Notes: generated by a model not told the origin, from the sequence alone. A stretch of 64,000 bases of DNA from Microlunatus phosphovorus NM-1 (GCF_000270245.1 NC_015635.1:3844001-3908000), one strand, 5' to 3'. Shown: positions 1-9,310, counted from the first letter of the stretch. Numbers and translations: made by a program.

Positions 1-601
1 GATCGGCAGGCGACAGACTGTCGTCGGCAACAAGGTCGACAATGTGGAGCCTGCCGCCTGGGGCAAGCACGCGGAACAGCTCTGACAGGGTTCGTTCCTT
101 CGCAGTCGACAGGTTGATCGCGGAGTTGCCGATCACGACGTCCGTGAGCTGATTCGCGATGGGAAGTTCTTCCATCAGGCCGGTGACGAAGAACGCGTTA
201 CGGGTTAGCGCTGCGGCGGCATTTCGACGGGCTAGCTCGACCATCTCGGCCGATATATCGAGCCCGATCACCAGGCCGTCCGGCTCCACCATCTTGGCGG
301 CAAGGATCGAGTCGATCCCACCGCCGCACCCGATGTCCAGAACTATCTGTCCAGCTGCGAGCGGCGCACCAGTTGTCGGGCTGCCGCAGCCGAGGCTCGC
401 CCGCACCGCCGCCGCCGGAATCGTTGCCAGTTCGGCCGCTGAGTAGTGACAGGACCCGAACGTGGGGCCCTCCTCCAGGAACAGGCTGAGAGGGTCCGGG
501 CTGGGCGTCGACGACCAGGTCGGACCCAAACCGCCCAGCACCACACGGGCAGCTGCGGCGTATCGCCGTCGGATCTCGGTGCGAACATCGCCACTCGACA
601 T
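1..601 (-). CDS. ArsM-like SAM-dependent methyltransferase (3' end outside window)
   Basis: The ATG at 601 is preceded by GAGGTGAGGT, and 200 codons stay open to the window edge. The class I SAM-binding motif LDIGCGGGIDS lies near residue 95. Before it are the ArsM-type segments GSCHYSAAEL and SLGCGSPTT, holding two of the cysteines that bind As(III) in ArsM enzymes. The third cysteine, usually in an N-C-V-I-N-L context, is replaced: the protein reads IGNSAINLS. It may therefore not methylate arsenite, or may use another substrate. The gene starts 34 nt after the end of the upstream DUF6493-like gene, so co-transcription is likely. The family call is firm; the substrate is not. Confidence 0.75.
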   Translation of the reverse strand, partial: MSSGDVRTEIRRRYAAAARVVLGGLGPTWSSTPSPDPLSLFLEEGPTFGSCHYSAAELATIPAAAVRASLGCGSPTTGAPLAAGQIVLDIGCGGGIDSILAAKMVEPDGLVIGLDISAEMVELARRNAAAALTRNAFFVTGLMEELPIANQLTDVVIGNSAINLSTAKERTLSELFRVLAPGGRLHIVDLVADDSLSPAD

Positions 602-635
602 ACCTCACCTCGTTGAGATCGTGGAGCGAACAACC

Positions 636-3236
636 CTAGAGGGCGAGGATGGCGCGAGCTGATCTGGCTGCTTTGCTGCTGCCGCTGAACTGTGAGAGGT
701 ATGTGCGCAGGGCCGGCTCGTCGACCGCGATGTTCGTACGGAGCGCTTCTTGGTGGAGCAGGTCGAGCAGGCTGTGGAGGCCATGCTGATCGCGCGGAAG
801 CAGTGGGAGTACCCGGCTCAAGAGTCGGATCACGATCTCGGGTCGGCCGGCCGCGGCGACGTGCTGAAGGGTATTGGCCCAGCGACTGAGGATGGCGACC
901 GGCGCGGTTCGCTCGAGCGCGGCGGCTAGGTCGTCCATGCTGATGCGTTGCCGAGAAACGAGATCGACGACGGCATCCCCGGCGTGTACGCGTCCTTCGA
1001 CAGTGCCATTGGTCATGGCGAGGGCCACTGTCGTAGCGGCGGTGGGACCGAACCTGCCCGGGTGACGGCGGAGCCCGGCGAGGGCGTCGCGTGTCGTTGA
1101 ATCGGGAGTGGTCCAGTGGCGCGCGATGTACATCGGCGCGACGACAACGCCGGCGTAGTGCTCGGCGTCGGCGGGCCAAATGAGTCCGTGCCACGACAAC
1201 CAGATGTTGTCGAGCCATTCGAAACTCTCCCAGACACTGCTGACATCGGCGGACGCGGATGGCTGGTCGATATCCCACGGCTTCTTCCTGGTCCACCATG
1301 AGTCTCGACCGGAAGCGGAGAACGAGGCCGGCGTACACGCGTGTGCGTAGGTCACCAGGAGATGCAGCTCGTCCTCGTCATCCCTGCGGGACGGTCGCCA
1401 ACGTGGGTTCGCGACGAGCGACACGGTGGGGTCGAGGGCACGGCCCTGGCCAGCACCGCCCAAGCCGTCCTCGATCAGGAACGGATCGTCGGCGAGGGGC
1501 GACCGAGCACGTGACGCGCCAACCCACAGCGCCCGATCACTCAGCACCGAATCACCCAGGGCTCGATCACTCAGCTTGATGTCCGGTGCGAATACTCCCC
1601 CGAGTGCGTACAGGACCACCTGATCGAGCTGCGGGTCGACCGCGGATGCGATCTTCTCCCAGAGCCGCAACGCCTCGCCCCGGCCGGTCGGCCCGAGCCG
1701 AAGCAACGCCGCGATCAGGTCCGTGCGGCGTGCGGTGAGATCAACCTGACGGGCTCGATGAACGAACTCGACCGGATCGAGCCAACCCCCCGGATCGGTC
1801 GGTGTGGCCAAGCGGAATCCAGGAGCGTCCGTGCCGTTGAGGCTCCGCTCGACATCGCTCAGCCGACGATGCAGAAACCGGGCCCACGGCGAGCTCGCGA
1901 CGGTCGGGCTGACCGGCGATCCGATCGAGGCCAGCACGAGGGCGGCCAGCTGCTGCTCAAGCCGGTGGAACACGTTGGCCGTCACGATCGTCTGAGCGCG
2001 TTTCGCGAGGGGGCGGAGGAGCTCAGTCCGGCCAAGCTGGGCCAACCGGTCGAGGACGAGCTCCAGCTCGAAGGGGTCGTCCGCGTGTTCGAGGAGTGCG
2101 GCCAGCCGTTCAGCCACATCGCGTTGGGTCGCGGGAGGACGTGGCGCGTCCCTGCCGTTGCCGTCGGTGGTCTCGCGTACGTCGCCGCACTCGTCGTGGC
2201 TGCCGGATCCCGGCGGGGGCGAGCCAGGCTGAATCCCGAGCTCACGTCGGACGCTAGGCTCGAGGAGATCGGCGTCGGCGAGAAGCTGATCGGAGGCTCC
2301 GGCGGCGATCATGAGCCGGGCCGCCGCCCGTTGGACATCGGTGTGTCGATGACTGAGACCGGCCCGGGCCGCGGTGACCACATCGGCGGAGGACGTACGG
2401 GTCTGGATCCGGCTCAGCAGTCGCAGCCCAGCCATCGCGGTGACCTTCGTCGGAGCGAGCAGCGCGGCCTCCAGCGCCGGGGCGGTGGACTCGTCGTCAA
2501 GGAGACCATCCTGGTCGAGACGCTTCAACCAGGTGAGCGCATTCTTCACCGCGCCCGGGGCATGGTGCTGGAGCTGGCGCCTCAGCGCTGGTTGCAGGGC
2601 GGCAAGCTCCTCGCTCGTCAGGTCCAGGTCATTCAGCATGTCGACAAACCACTGCGATGCGGCTGAGGAGAAGTCCCGATCAAGGGCGGCCAGGCAGGCC
2701 TCGATCACCCGGCTTCGGGCGATCATGCCTTGCTCGATCATCTTCTTGGTCGCGGTACGCCAGTTGCTGGTTGAGCCCTGGCTGGTGCCGATGCGCAGAG
2801 AGACAACACCCTGGCCCTCGATCTCGTAGGCGCGCCAGTAGGCCCGCTCGATCAGCTCCGGGTCCTGCCGGAACCACCAGACCGGCTCGCCCTGAATGCT
2901 GCCGATCCGCGACCACGCCGACACCAACCCGGTCAGCATCGACAGCACGTAGTCGTCGTCCGGCTCGAAGTCCGCCAACCCCAGCAGCTCGAGCATCCGG
3001 ATCACGACGAAGTCGTCACCCAGCCGGTTCGCGTCATGGTCACAAAGCCGCACTTCCAACGCCGGCAACAGCCAGGACGGCAGCCGGTCGACCTTGGTCA
3101 CCGGCGTCCGGCCGTCGACAGCGGCACGCAGCCCATCACCCACAGCCTCCCATAGGGCGAGGTTGCGTTCCCACCTTTCCTGGTAGCGAGCGGCGCGCAC
3201 CGGCTCGGCCAGCTCAACGATCAGGCCGCCGATCAC
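636..3236 (-). CDS. DUF6493-like large helical protein
   Basis: A long alpha-helical protein (about 866 aa) with no enzymatic motif that I can recognise. Leu/Ala/Arg-rich repeats run throughout, as in HEAT-like scaffolds. The C-terminus (FSGSSKAARSARAILAL) is typical of the DUF6493 family, which often sits beside SWIM zinc-finger genes, as here. I chose the GTG at 3236. The frame is open to 3467, but the extra 77 residues are the antisense of the divergent SWIM gene and look non-coding. No biochemical role is known for this pair. The family assignment is from memory of sequence style and context, so moderate. Confidence 0.65.
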   Translation of the reverse strand: MIGGLIVELAEPVRAARYQERWERNLALWEAVGDGLRAAVDGRTPVTKVDRLPSWLLPALEVRLCDHDANRLGDDFVVIRMLELLGLADFEPDDDYVLSMLTGLVSAWSRIGSIQGEPVWWFRQDPELIERAYWRAYEIEGQGVVSLRIGTSQGSTSNWRTATKKMIEQGMIARSRVIEACLAALDRDFSSAASQWFVDMLNDLDLTSEELAALQPALRRQLQHHAPGAVKNALTWLKRLDQDGLLDDESTAPALEAALLAPTKVTAMAGLRLLSRIQTRTSSADVVTAARAGLSHRHTDVQRAAARLMIAAGASDQLLADADLLEPSVRRELGIQPGSPPPGSGSHDECGDVRETTDGNGRDAPRPPATQRDVAERLAALLEHADDPFELELVLDRLAQLGRTELLRPLAKRAQTIVTANVFHRLEQQLAALVLASIGSPVSPTVASSPWARFLHRRLSDVERSLNGTDAPGFRLATPTDPGGWLDPVEFVHRARQVDLTARRTDLIAALLRLGPTGRGEALRLWEKIASAVDPQLDQVVLYALGGVFAPDIKLSDRALGDSVLSDRALWVGASRARSPLADDPFLIEDGLGGAGQGRALDPTVSLVANPRWRPSRRDDEDELHLLVTYAHACTPASFSASGRDSWWTRKKPWDIDQPSASADVSSVWESFEWLDNIWLSWHGLIWPADAEHYAGVVVAPMYIARHWTTPDSTTRDALAGLRRHPGRFGPTAATTVALAMTNGTVEGRVHAGDAVVDLVSRQRISMDDLAAALERTAPVAILSRWANTLQHVAAAGRPEIVIRLLSRVLPLLPRDQHGLHSLLDLLHQEALRTNIAVDEPALRTYLSQFSGSSKAARSARAILAL

Positions 3237-3353
3237 GCCTCTGGGGATCTGGCGCAGATCAGCCAGTTGCAGGTGGCGCGGTCCGCAGTGATCCACCGCG
3301 CCATCTTCCCAACAACCCGCCCCGCGTGGGCCCGTTCCGCCGATACTGGGCGA

Positions 3354-4784
3354 GTGTCCACCGATGCCAGGCCGGGTCCGTCGAACCTGATCATCGACCT
3401 CGCCCAGGTTCCCGATCGTGGCACGTCGCCCGACCAACGACTGCTGTTCGGCGGCTATCTGAGCCATCCCACGCAGACAGCGGCGGCGCTACTGCTGCTG
3501 GGCCGGGTCGCGCGGCACCGTTTCTATCTCCCACCGGGCATGGTTGCCGCCAAGATCGCGTCGTCCGATCCGGTTGTGACGACCTCCCGCGACCAGCTGA
3601 GGTTCGAGAGCTTCTCCGCCTGCTGCGGAATGGCGCTGCGCTACGACGTGACGGCTGACGGTATCGACAGTCCACCGCTGCGGCACGGCAGTACGAACAT
3701 CGATCTGACCGGACCGACCCGGGTAGCCCTCGCCGGCGTCCAGGGCATCGATCCACTCCACCTGCGCATCAGCGACGAAGCTGACGAGGCGGTCACCTTC
3801 ACCACGTTCGACCTTACGGTCTCCGAATCCAAGACAGCGCTGCCGCAACGATGGGTACGTGGCTTCGCCGAAGCCCAAGCCATCGGCGCCGGCCTCACAC
3901 CACGTGCCCAGGTCAGCAGCGCCGAGGCGCGCAGGTTCTGGCGGGCACTCCCCCGCAACGACGGCGGCCGATCGGCGCTCTTCGTCTCGATCGGCGGTCG
4001 CGGACTTGGTCTCACGGGCACATCCGGCCCGCGCACCGTCCCCCTTGGCGGACCCAGCCGGCTCCGGATGATCGAGCCGCTGCTCCGTTATGCCACGTCG
4101 GTCACGATCTACGGTCCAGACGACGGTGCCAGCGGCGTCGGATCGGGCGTCTCCCTGTGGCAGCTGGATCTGGCCGACGGGAGACTCAGCTGCGCACTGA
4201 GCCCTACTCCCGCGCGTGGATTCTCCGGTGAGGGCGGTCTCCTGCACCAACTCGCCGGTCAGGATTCACCTGCGTCCGTGGAATTCCTGGCCCACTATCT
4301 CGACGAGGATCACCAGGGCGAGCTTCTCTACCCTGTGGAGTTGGCCACTCGCTTGAGTCTGTCAGACGGACAAGTCCGCGGCGCCCTGACAGCCCTCGCC
4401 GCCAGCGGGACAGTCGGCTACGACGCCGCCCTGGGCGGCTACTTCCACCGTCAACTCCCGTGGACCATCGAGGGGGCTGAGGCTCTGAATCCGCGCCTGA
4501 TCGCCGCTCGGAAACTCGTCGCCGATGGATCCGTCACCATGGCGGCCGCGTCCGACGACGTCATCGAGGTCAGGCATGGCGACAGCCGGCACCGCGTTCG
4601 CGGCCACGGACTCAGCGCGACCTGCACCTGCCCCTGGATCGCCCAATACGGCACCTCCCGCGGTCCTTGCAAGCACATCCTCGTCGCCGACATCTTCCGC
4701 GGCGCCCCGGGCCTCCACACCATCGCCGCCGGCCGCACCGAACCCTTCGACCGAGCCGACTTCCACGATGACGACGAGCTCTGA
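3354..4784 (+). CDS. SWIM zinc-finger protein
   Basis: About 476 aa. The C-terminal part carries a SWIM-type zinc-binding motif, CTCPW...GPCKH (CxC-xn-CxH), about 40 residues from the end. SWIM domains bind DNA or protein. The N-terminal two thirds are not assignable. The frame opens at 3267, but the GTG at 3354 (VSTDARPGPSN) is preferred because everything before it overlaps the divergent neighbour and reads like antisense. The gene is divergently paired with the DUF6493-like gene across about 120 bp, an arrangement common in actinobacteria whose function is unknown. Confidence 0.75.
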   Translation: MSTDARPGPSNLIIDLAQVPDRGTSPDQRLLFGGYLSHPTQTAAALLLLGRVARHRFYLPPGMVAAKIASSDPVVTTSRDQLRFESFSACCGMALRYDVTADGIDSPPLRHGSTNIDLTGPTRVALAGVQGIDPLHLRISDEADEAVTFTTFDLTVSESKTALPQRWVRGFAEAQAIGAGLTPRAQVSSAEARRFWRALPRNDGGRSALFVSIGGRGLGLTGTSGPRTVPLGGPSRLRMIEPLLRYATSVTIYGPDDGASGVGSGVSLWQLDLADGRLSCALSPTPARGFSGEGGLLHQLAGQDSPASVEFLAHYLDEDHQGELLYPVELATRLSLSDGQVRGALTALAASGTVGYDAALGGYFHRQLPWTIEGAEALNPRLIAARKLVADGSVTMAAASDDVIEVRHGDSRHRVRGHGLSATCTCPWIAQYGTSRGPCKHILVADIFRGAPGLHTIAAGRTEPFDRADFHDDDEL

Positions 4785-4895
4785 GCCCCCCCAGCGCTCG
4801 TGGCCGCTGACGGAATGCGAGTGTGGTGGGTGGCAGGGCTCATCCACTGGTGCGCTGGGGTGGTTTCAACGCAATCGAAGCAACCCTGGCGCACC

Positions 4896-4913
4896 AGTGA
4901 GTGAGCACTCACT
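4896..4913. promoter_or_regulatory. Palindromic operator-like site AGTGAGTG-AG-CACTCACT
   Basis: A perfect inverted repeat with 8-bp arms and a 2-bp centre in the 272-bp gap between the SWIM gene and the YCII gene. Size and symmetry resemble a TetR/GntR-type operator, but no such regulator gene is adjacent. It lies about 145 bp before the YCII start and could control that transcript. No T-run follows, so a terminator is less likely. Confidence 0.45.
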
Positions 4914-4979
4914 TCAGTATCCCCGCTAGATCACTGCGGGGCCGCGATGAAGCGCGCGAGAACTTTCTCCGACCCGGGC

Positions 4980-5007
4980 TGTCGTATCCGGCCCAGCCTG
5001 TTCGTAG
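4980..5007 (+). promoter_or_regulatory. Possible ECF-type promoter before the YCII-sigma pair
   Basis: TGTCGT at 4980 followed after 16-17 nt by a TCGTAG-like element at 5002. ECF42 sigma factors are reported to recognise TGTCGA-like -35 elements upstream of their DGPF (YCII) partner genes. The position, about 50 nt before the YCII start, fits autoregulation. This is a by-eye match only. Confidence 0.25.
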
Positions 5008-5056
5008 CGTGGGTGAGAAGCGGTCATCGGGACCGCTCCCCAAAGAGGAGACCGAC

Positions 5057-5413
5057 ATGACGCAGTACCTGCTTTCCGTTCACGGCAGCGATGAGGGCTA
5101 CGCCGAGATCGACCCCGCGTCCGTGCAGGAGATGTACGCCGCGGTGGGCGTCTTCAACGACAAGGTGCGCGAGGCCGGCATCTGGGTGTTCGCCGGCGGG
5201 CTGGAATCGGCCAGCACCGCGACTGTGGTCGACGGCACGGGAGACAGCCCAGTCATCACCGACGGCCCCTATCTGGAGACCAAGGAGCACATCGGTGGTT
5301 TCTGGATCATCGAGGTTCCTGATCTCGACGCGGCGCTGAGGTGGGCGGCCGAGGGGTCCAAGGCCTGCCAGGGCACGGTCGAGGTCCGGCCGTTCCAGGC
5401 CGAACCCGCCTGA
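5057..5413 (+). CDS. YCII/DGPF-domain protein
   Basis: 118 aa. The ATG at 5057 follows the Shine-Dalgarno sequence AAAGAGGAG with 6 nt spacing; the longer open frame from 4901 lacks such a site. It contains the DGPF-type signature TDGPYLETKE near residue 75 and the two-stranded YCII fold pattern (MTQYLLSVHG... GGFWIIEVPDLDAA). DGPF proteins are small ferredoxin-fold proteins encoded beside ECF42 sigma factors. Their biochemical role is not settled. The stop codon is 4 nt before the sigma gene, so the two are co-transcribed. Confidence 0.9.
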   Translation: MTQYLLSVHGSDEGYAEIDPASVQEMYAAVGVFNDKVREAGIWVFAGGLESASTATVVDGTGDSPVITDGPYLETKEHIGGFWIIEVPDLDAALRWAAEGSKACQGTVEVRPFQAEPA

Positions 5414-5417
5414 GGAC

Positions 5418-6701
5418 GTGACCTTGTCCGGCGCCGGCTCCCGAGACTCCCCAGCGAGCACGACGAGCGGGGCGGCGATCGAGCGGGTCTTCCGCGAGGA
5501 GTACGGCCGCCTGATCGCCTCGCTGGTCCGCCGCTTCGGCGACATCGACATCGCCGAGGAGGCGGCCGGCGAGGCGCTCATCACGGCGCTGGAGAAGTGG
5601 CCTACGAGCGGCGTACCGCCCAATCCCGGCGCGTGGCTCACCACCACCGCCGGCAACCGGGCCATCGACCGCCTCCGCCGGGAGAAGTTGCGGGACGACA
5701 AGCACCGACAGGCCGCCGAGATGTACGACGACAGCCCTCACGAATCGCTGGGGGTCTTCGAGGACCAGCCTGACGACCGACTCCGGCTGATGTTCACCTG
5801 TTGCCACCCGGCGCTGGCACCGGAGGCCCGGATCGCGCTGACGCTGCGGCTGCTCGGCGGACTGACCGTGGCCGAGATCGCTCAGGCGTTCCTCGTGCCG
5901 GAGACCACGATGGCGCAGCGGATCACCCGCGCGAAGAAGAAGATCGCCGCTGCGCGGATCCCCTACCGGGTGCCGGCCGCCGAGGATCTGCCGGCCCGGG
6001 TGGCGGCCGTGCTGGCGGTGCTCTTCCTTGTCTTCAACGAGGGATATCTCGCCAGCGGCGACGGCGAACCGGTACGCGCCGAACTCACCGCAGAGGCGAT
6101 CCGGCTCGCCCGGATCCTGCACGGGCTGATGCCCGACGAGCCCGAGGCGACCGGGCTGCTGGCGCTGCTGCTGCTCACCGAGGCCCGGCGTGAGGCCCGG
6201 GTCCGCGCCGGAGAACTGGTCCGCCTCGACGACCAGGACCGCGGCGGCTGGGATCGCGGACTCATCGCCGAGGGTCACGCCCTGGTCCGCGAGTGCCTGG
6301 CGATCAACCGGCCGGGTCGCTATCAGGTGCTGGCCGCGATCAACGCCGTGCACACCGACGCCCCGACCGCCGACGCCACCGACTGGTCGCAGGTGGTGGC
6401 ACTCTACGACCAGCTCGTCCGCCTCGACCGCTCGCCGATCGTCGCCCTCAATCGGGCAGTTGCGATCGCCGAGCTGGACGGGCCGGAGGTCGCGCTGAGC
6501 CAGGTCGATGCGCTGCTCAGGGCCGCGCCGGCGCTGTCGTCGTACCACGCCTTCCACGCGACCCGGGCCGACCTGCTCCGCCGGCTCGGCCGCAGCGCCG
6601 ACGCCCGGGACGCCTACGACGCTGCCCTCGCCGTCTGCGACAACACCGCCGAGCGCGCCTACCTGTCGCGTCGCCGCGGCGAGTTGGTGACTGCGGACTA
6701 G
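5418..6701 (+). CDS. ECF42-type RNA polymerase sigma factor with C-terminal TPR-like extension
   Basis: 427 aa, far longer than a minimal ECF sigma factor (about 180 aa). Residues 20-90 form sigma region 2 (RVFREEYGRLIASLVRRFGD... NRAIDRLRRE). Region 4 is near residues 145-175 (LLGGLTVAEIAQAFLVPETT). The remaining 230 residues are the alanine/leucine-rich helical, TPR-like domain (DUF6596) characteristic of ECF42, which is needed for activity in studied members. No anti-sigma gene is present, as usual for this group. The GTG start at 5418 lies 4 nt after the YCII stop. It probably drives expression of its own DGPF partner. Confidence 0.9.
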   Translation: MTLSGAGSRDSPASTTSGAAIERVFREEYGRLIASLVRRFGDIDIAEEAAGEALITALEKWPTSGVPPNPGAWLTTTAGNRAIDRLRREKLRDDKHRQAAEMYDDSPHESLGVFEDQPDDRLRLMFTCCHPALAPEARIALTLRLLGGLTVAEIAQAFLVPETTMAQRITRAKKKIAAARIPYRVPAAEDLPARVAAVLAVLFLVFNEGYLASGDGEPVRAELTAEAIRLARILHGLMPDEPEATGLLALLLLTEARREARVRAGELVRLDDQDRGGWDRGLIAEGHALVRECLAINRPGRYQVLAAINAVHTDAPTADATDWSQVVALYDQLVRLDRSPIVALNRAVAIAELDGPEVALSQVDALLRAAPALSSYHAFHATRADLLRRLGRSADARDAYDAALAVCDNTAERAYLSRRRGELVTAD

Positions 6702-6724
6702 CCGACGGTCCAGTCAGCGACAAG

Positions 6725-7759
6725 TCAGGAGACGAGGCCGGCCGCGACCAGGCTCCTTCCAGCGGCGGCGATCGCCTCCTCGGAAGGGCGAGGTGCGAAG
6801 CCGAGGATCCGGCGGGCCTTGTCGATCGAGACGTGCTTGACCAACCCGAGCTCGGCCGCACTGGTGCGGAGCTCGGCGTTGACCAGGGCGCCGACGCGTA
6901 CGACGAAGTCGGCTAGTCGCCGGGTCGGCACCTTGGCGGCCGCCTCGCCGAGGTGGTCACCCAGCGTGGCGGCGATGGCACTCATCGCGATGGCGGGTTC
7001 CCCACTGGCCAGCAGAATCCGCTGCCCCGCCGCCTCCGGAGCGTCGATCGCGGCGACATGGGCGGCGGCGACATCACGTACGTCGACGATCGGGATGGAC
7101 AGGCGCGGCAGTGCGGGGATCGCGCCGGTCAGCAAGCGTTGGATGAGCTGGTTGGATCCGGAGATCTCGCTGCCCATCAGGGGACCCATCACCGCTACCG
7201 GCAGCAGCACGACAAGCTCGATGCCTCGCCCCTCGGAGGCGACGAACTCCCAGGCGGCGCGCTCGGACAAGATCTTGCTGCGCCCGTACGCATCAACCCC
7301 GGGACCATCGACCGGCGACCAGTCATCCTCGGTGAATCGGTCGTGCGCATGCGGATGGCCGAAGCCGACCGCATGGAACGCCGAAGTCAGCACCACCCGC
7401 CGCACGCCGGCATCGCTCGCCGCGCGCAACACCCGCAGGGTGCCGTCGCGCGCCGGGCCGATGATCTCCTCCTCGTCGGCCACCTTGCCGGGCAGCACCG
7501 GAGAGGCGACATGGAGCACCGCGTCGACGCCGGCGACCGCGTCCGCCCAGCCATCGTCGCGCGTGAGGTCGGCGGCCACGAACTCGAGTGCGTCGCCGCG
7601 GGTCATCCCGGCACGGGCCAAGACCTCGCGCACACTCCCCTCTTTGGCCAAGCTGCGGATTGTCGCGCGTACCCGATAGCCACGGTCGAGAAGCTGGAGG
7701 ATGCAATGGCCGGCGATGAAGCCGGAGCCGCCGGTGACAAGGACGAGAGAATCGGTCAT
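6725..7759 (-). CDS. NAD(P)-dependent epimerase/dehydratase-like reductase (extended SDR)
   Basis: 344 aa starting at ATG 7759. Rossmann motif VTGGSGFIAGH (GxxGxxG) at the N-terminus, active-site YGRSK with the Tyr and Lys of the SDR pair near residue 160, and a conserved LTSA strand. The sequence resembles the dihydroflavonol-reductase/aldehyde-reductase branch of extended SDRs. The physiological substrate is unknown. It converges with the sigma gene (23 nt between stops) and diverges from the XRE regulator, which is the natural candidate for its control. Confidence 0.85.
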   Translation of the reverse strand: MTDSLVLVTGGSGFIAGHCILQLLDRGYRVRATIRSLAKEGSVREVLARAGMTRGDALEFVAADLTRDDGWADAVAGVDAVLHVASPVLPGKVADEEEIIGPARDGTLRVLRAASDAGVRRVVLTSAFHAVGFGHPHAHDRFTEDDWSPVDGPGVDAYGRSKILSERAAWEFVASEGRGIELVVLLPVAVMGPLMGSEISGSNQLIQRLLTGAIPALPRLSIPIVDVRDVAAAHVAAIDAPEAAGQRILLASGEPAIAMSAIAATLGDHLGEAAAKVPTRRLADFVVRVGALVNAELRTSAAELGLVKHVSIDKARRILGFAPRPSEEAIAAAGRSLVAAGLVS

Positions 7760-7891
7760 GCCCTGATCGTGCGTACGAGACGAGCTCCGGCCAAGATCCC
7801 TCATGGTCCTAGTGGCGCCGGTTCCGGTAGCGACGATCCTGGTAGCGAGAGGGACACCCAGGCCCAACGCCCGGTCGCCTACCGTGGAGAT

Positions 7892-8743
7892 ATGCCGACC
7901 GAACCGTCCCTGCTCGGGGAATACCTGCGGGCGCGGCGCGAACTCGTCACGCCCGACCAGGTCGGCATCCCGGTCGTGGGGCAGCGTCGAGTCTCGGGTC
8001 TGCGTCGCGAGGAAGTCGCGATGCTCGCGGGCATCAGCGCCGAGTACTACCTCCGCCTCGAACAAGGCCGTGATCGCAACCCGTCAACCCAAGTGCTGCA
8101 GGCCATCGGCCGCGTACTGCAGCTCGACGACGACTCCTACCTCCTGAGTCTCGCGACCGAGCACCCGCGCCGGTGGAACCGACGGGCGCGCCGCGAGACC
8201 GTTCCGCCGAGCACGACGCGCTTTGTCGCCGAGCTGCCGGTGCCCGCTTTCGTCGAGGGTCGCTATCTGGACGTCCTGGTCGCCAACCCGCTCGCGGCCG
8301 CACTCTCGCCGCGGCTGCGGACCGGCAGAAACCGACTGCGCGACGTCTTCCTCGACCCCGAAGAGCAGGCGCTGTTCATCCACGGTGAGCGAGCGGCCGG
8401 CGCAATCATCGCGGGCTTCCGCCAATCCGTCGGTACCGACATCGACGACCCACGGTTCATCGAGCTGGTCGGTGAGCTCTCCCTGGCGAGTCCGCTGTTC
8501 CGACAGCTCTGGGCACGCCACGACGTCGCCCCACGCAGCGGGGCCGCCGTCACTTTCGCCCACCCACAAGTCGGCACCATCCACCTGGACCGCGAGAAGC
8601 TCGGCATCAGCGGCACCGACGGACTCATGCTCGTCGCCTACCATGCCCAACCCGGCACCGAGAGCGCCGAGAAGCTCCGCGTCCTCGGATCGATCGCGCT
8701 CCCGACGGCTCAGCCGTCCCATCGGTCAACGCAGGACAGGTAG
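7892..8743 (+). CDS. XRE-family regulator with MmyB-like C-terminal domain
   Basis: 283 aa from ATG 7892. The N-terminal helix-turn-helix (VSGLRREEVAMLAGISAEYY..LEQGRD) is followed by a ligand-binding MmyB-like domain (VLVANPLAAALSP; RNRLRDVFLD). This two-domain architecture is common in actinobacterial regulators that control a divergent oxidoreductase gene. Here the divergent gene is the SDR epimerase, with 132 bp between the two starts. Regulation of the SDR gene is inference; the ligand is unknown. Confidence 0.88.
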   Translation: MPTEPSLLGEYLRARRELVTPDQVGIPVVGQRRVSGLRREEVAMLAGISAEYYLRLEQGRDRNPSTQVLQAIGRVLQLDDDSYLLSLATEHPRRWNRRARRETVPPSTTRFVAELPVPAFVEGRYLDVLVANPLAAALSPRLRTGRNRLRDVFLDPEEQALFIHGERAAGAIIAGFRQSVGTDIDDPRFIELVGELSLASPLFRQLWARHDVAPRSGAAVTFAHPQVGTIHLDREKLGISGTDGLMLVAYHAQPGTESAEKLRVLGSIALPTAQPSHRSTQDR

Positions 8744-8821
8744 CAACGCCGGAACCGGCTGCCCGCCGGTCGGTCAGGACGAACCATCCGCCCGCCGCGC
8801 TCGGACACCTCGCTCCGCTTG

Positions 8822-8840
8822 TAGTTTTGTATCAAAACTA
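8822..8840. promoter_or_regulatory. MarR-type operator, TAGTTTTG-TAT-CAAAACTA
   Basis: A perfect inverted repeat with 8-bp arms and a 3-bp centre, AT-rich in otherwise GC-rich DNA, 15 bp before the marR start codon. Size, symmetry and position fit an autorepression operator overlapping the promoter of the marR-ABC exporter operon. Confidence 0.75.
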
Positions 8841-8854
8841 AGATACTCGAGGGC

Positions 8855-9310
8855 ATGAGCAGTACGACGGAGCAAGCCCTCGCCGTGGCTGATGCGGTAC
8901 GTGCCGTGAACCGGGCGACCGTCGCGGCCACCCGAGCACAGCAAGGACTGCCAGCACTGCCGGAGGCACAGGTCGCAGTGCTGCACACTCTCCGAGCCCA
9001 CCCGTCGGTGACGCCCGCCGAGCTGGCCCAACGGCTGGATCTGGCGCGACCGACGGTCAGCAATCTGCTCCGCGATCTGGAGGCCGCCGGTCTTGTCGCC
9101 CGAGAGCGGTCGGCGTCCGACCGACGTTCGGTGCTGCTGACGATCACCGAGCGGGCCCGTCAGGTGCAGGATGCGTTCCATCGCGGACGCGCCGAAGTGC
9201 TCTCGTCCGTCTGGGCCGAACTCGATCAGAGCGACCGCTCGGCCCTGACCGCCGCGACACCCGCGCTGCGCCGATTGGCCGACCTGCTGCGGATGGGCGA
9301 CGACGCGTGA
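8855..9310 (+). CDS. MarR-family transcriptional regulator
   Basis: 151 aa. Winged-helix MarR fold: ALPEAQVAVLHTLRAHP, the recognition region VTPAELAQRLDLARPTVSNLL, then the wing with LVARERSASDRRSVLLTIT. First gene of an operon; its stop overlaps the GTG start of the ABC gene by 4 nt (GTGA). It most likely represses itself and the exporter through the palindrome just upstream, releasing on binding a small aromatic or toxic ligand. The ligand cannot be read from the sequence. Confidence 0.93.
   Translation: MSSTTEQALAVADAVRAVNRATVAATRAQQGLPALPEAQVAVLHTLRAHPSVTPAELAQRLDLARPTVSNLLRDLEAAGLVARERSASDRRSVLLTITERARQVQDAFHRGRAEVLSSVWAELDQSDRSALTAATPALRRLADLLRMGDDA

Noticed and set aside
3237-3467. 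N-terminal extension of the DUF6493-like protein
   Set aside because: The 77 residues are the antisense of the SWIM gene's start region, with Arg/Gly/Pro-rich noise; the GTG at 3236 gives a normal divergent promoter gap.
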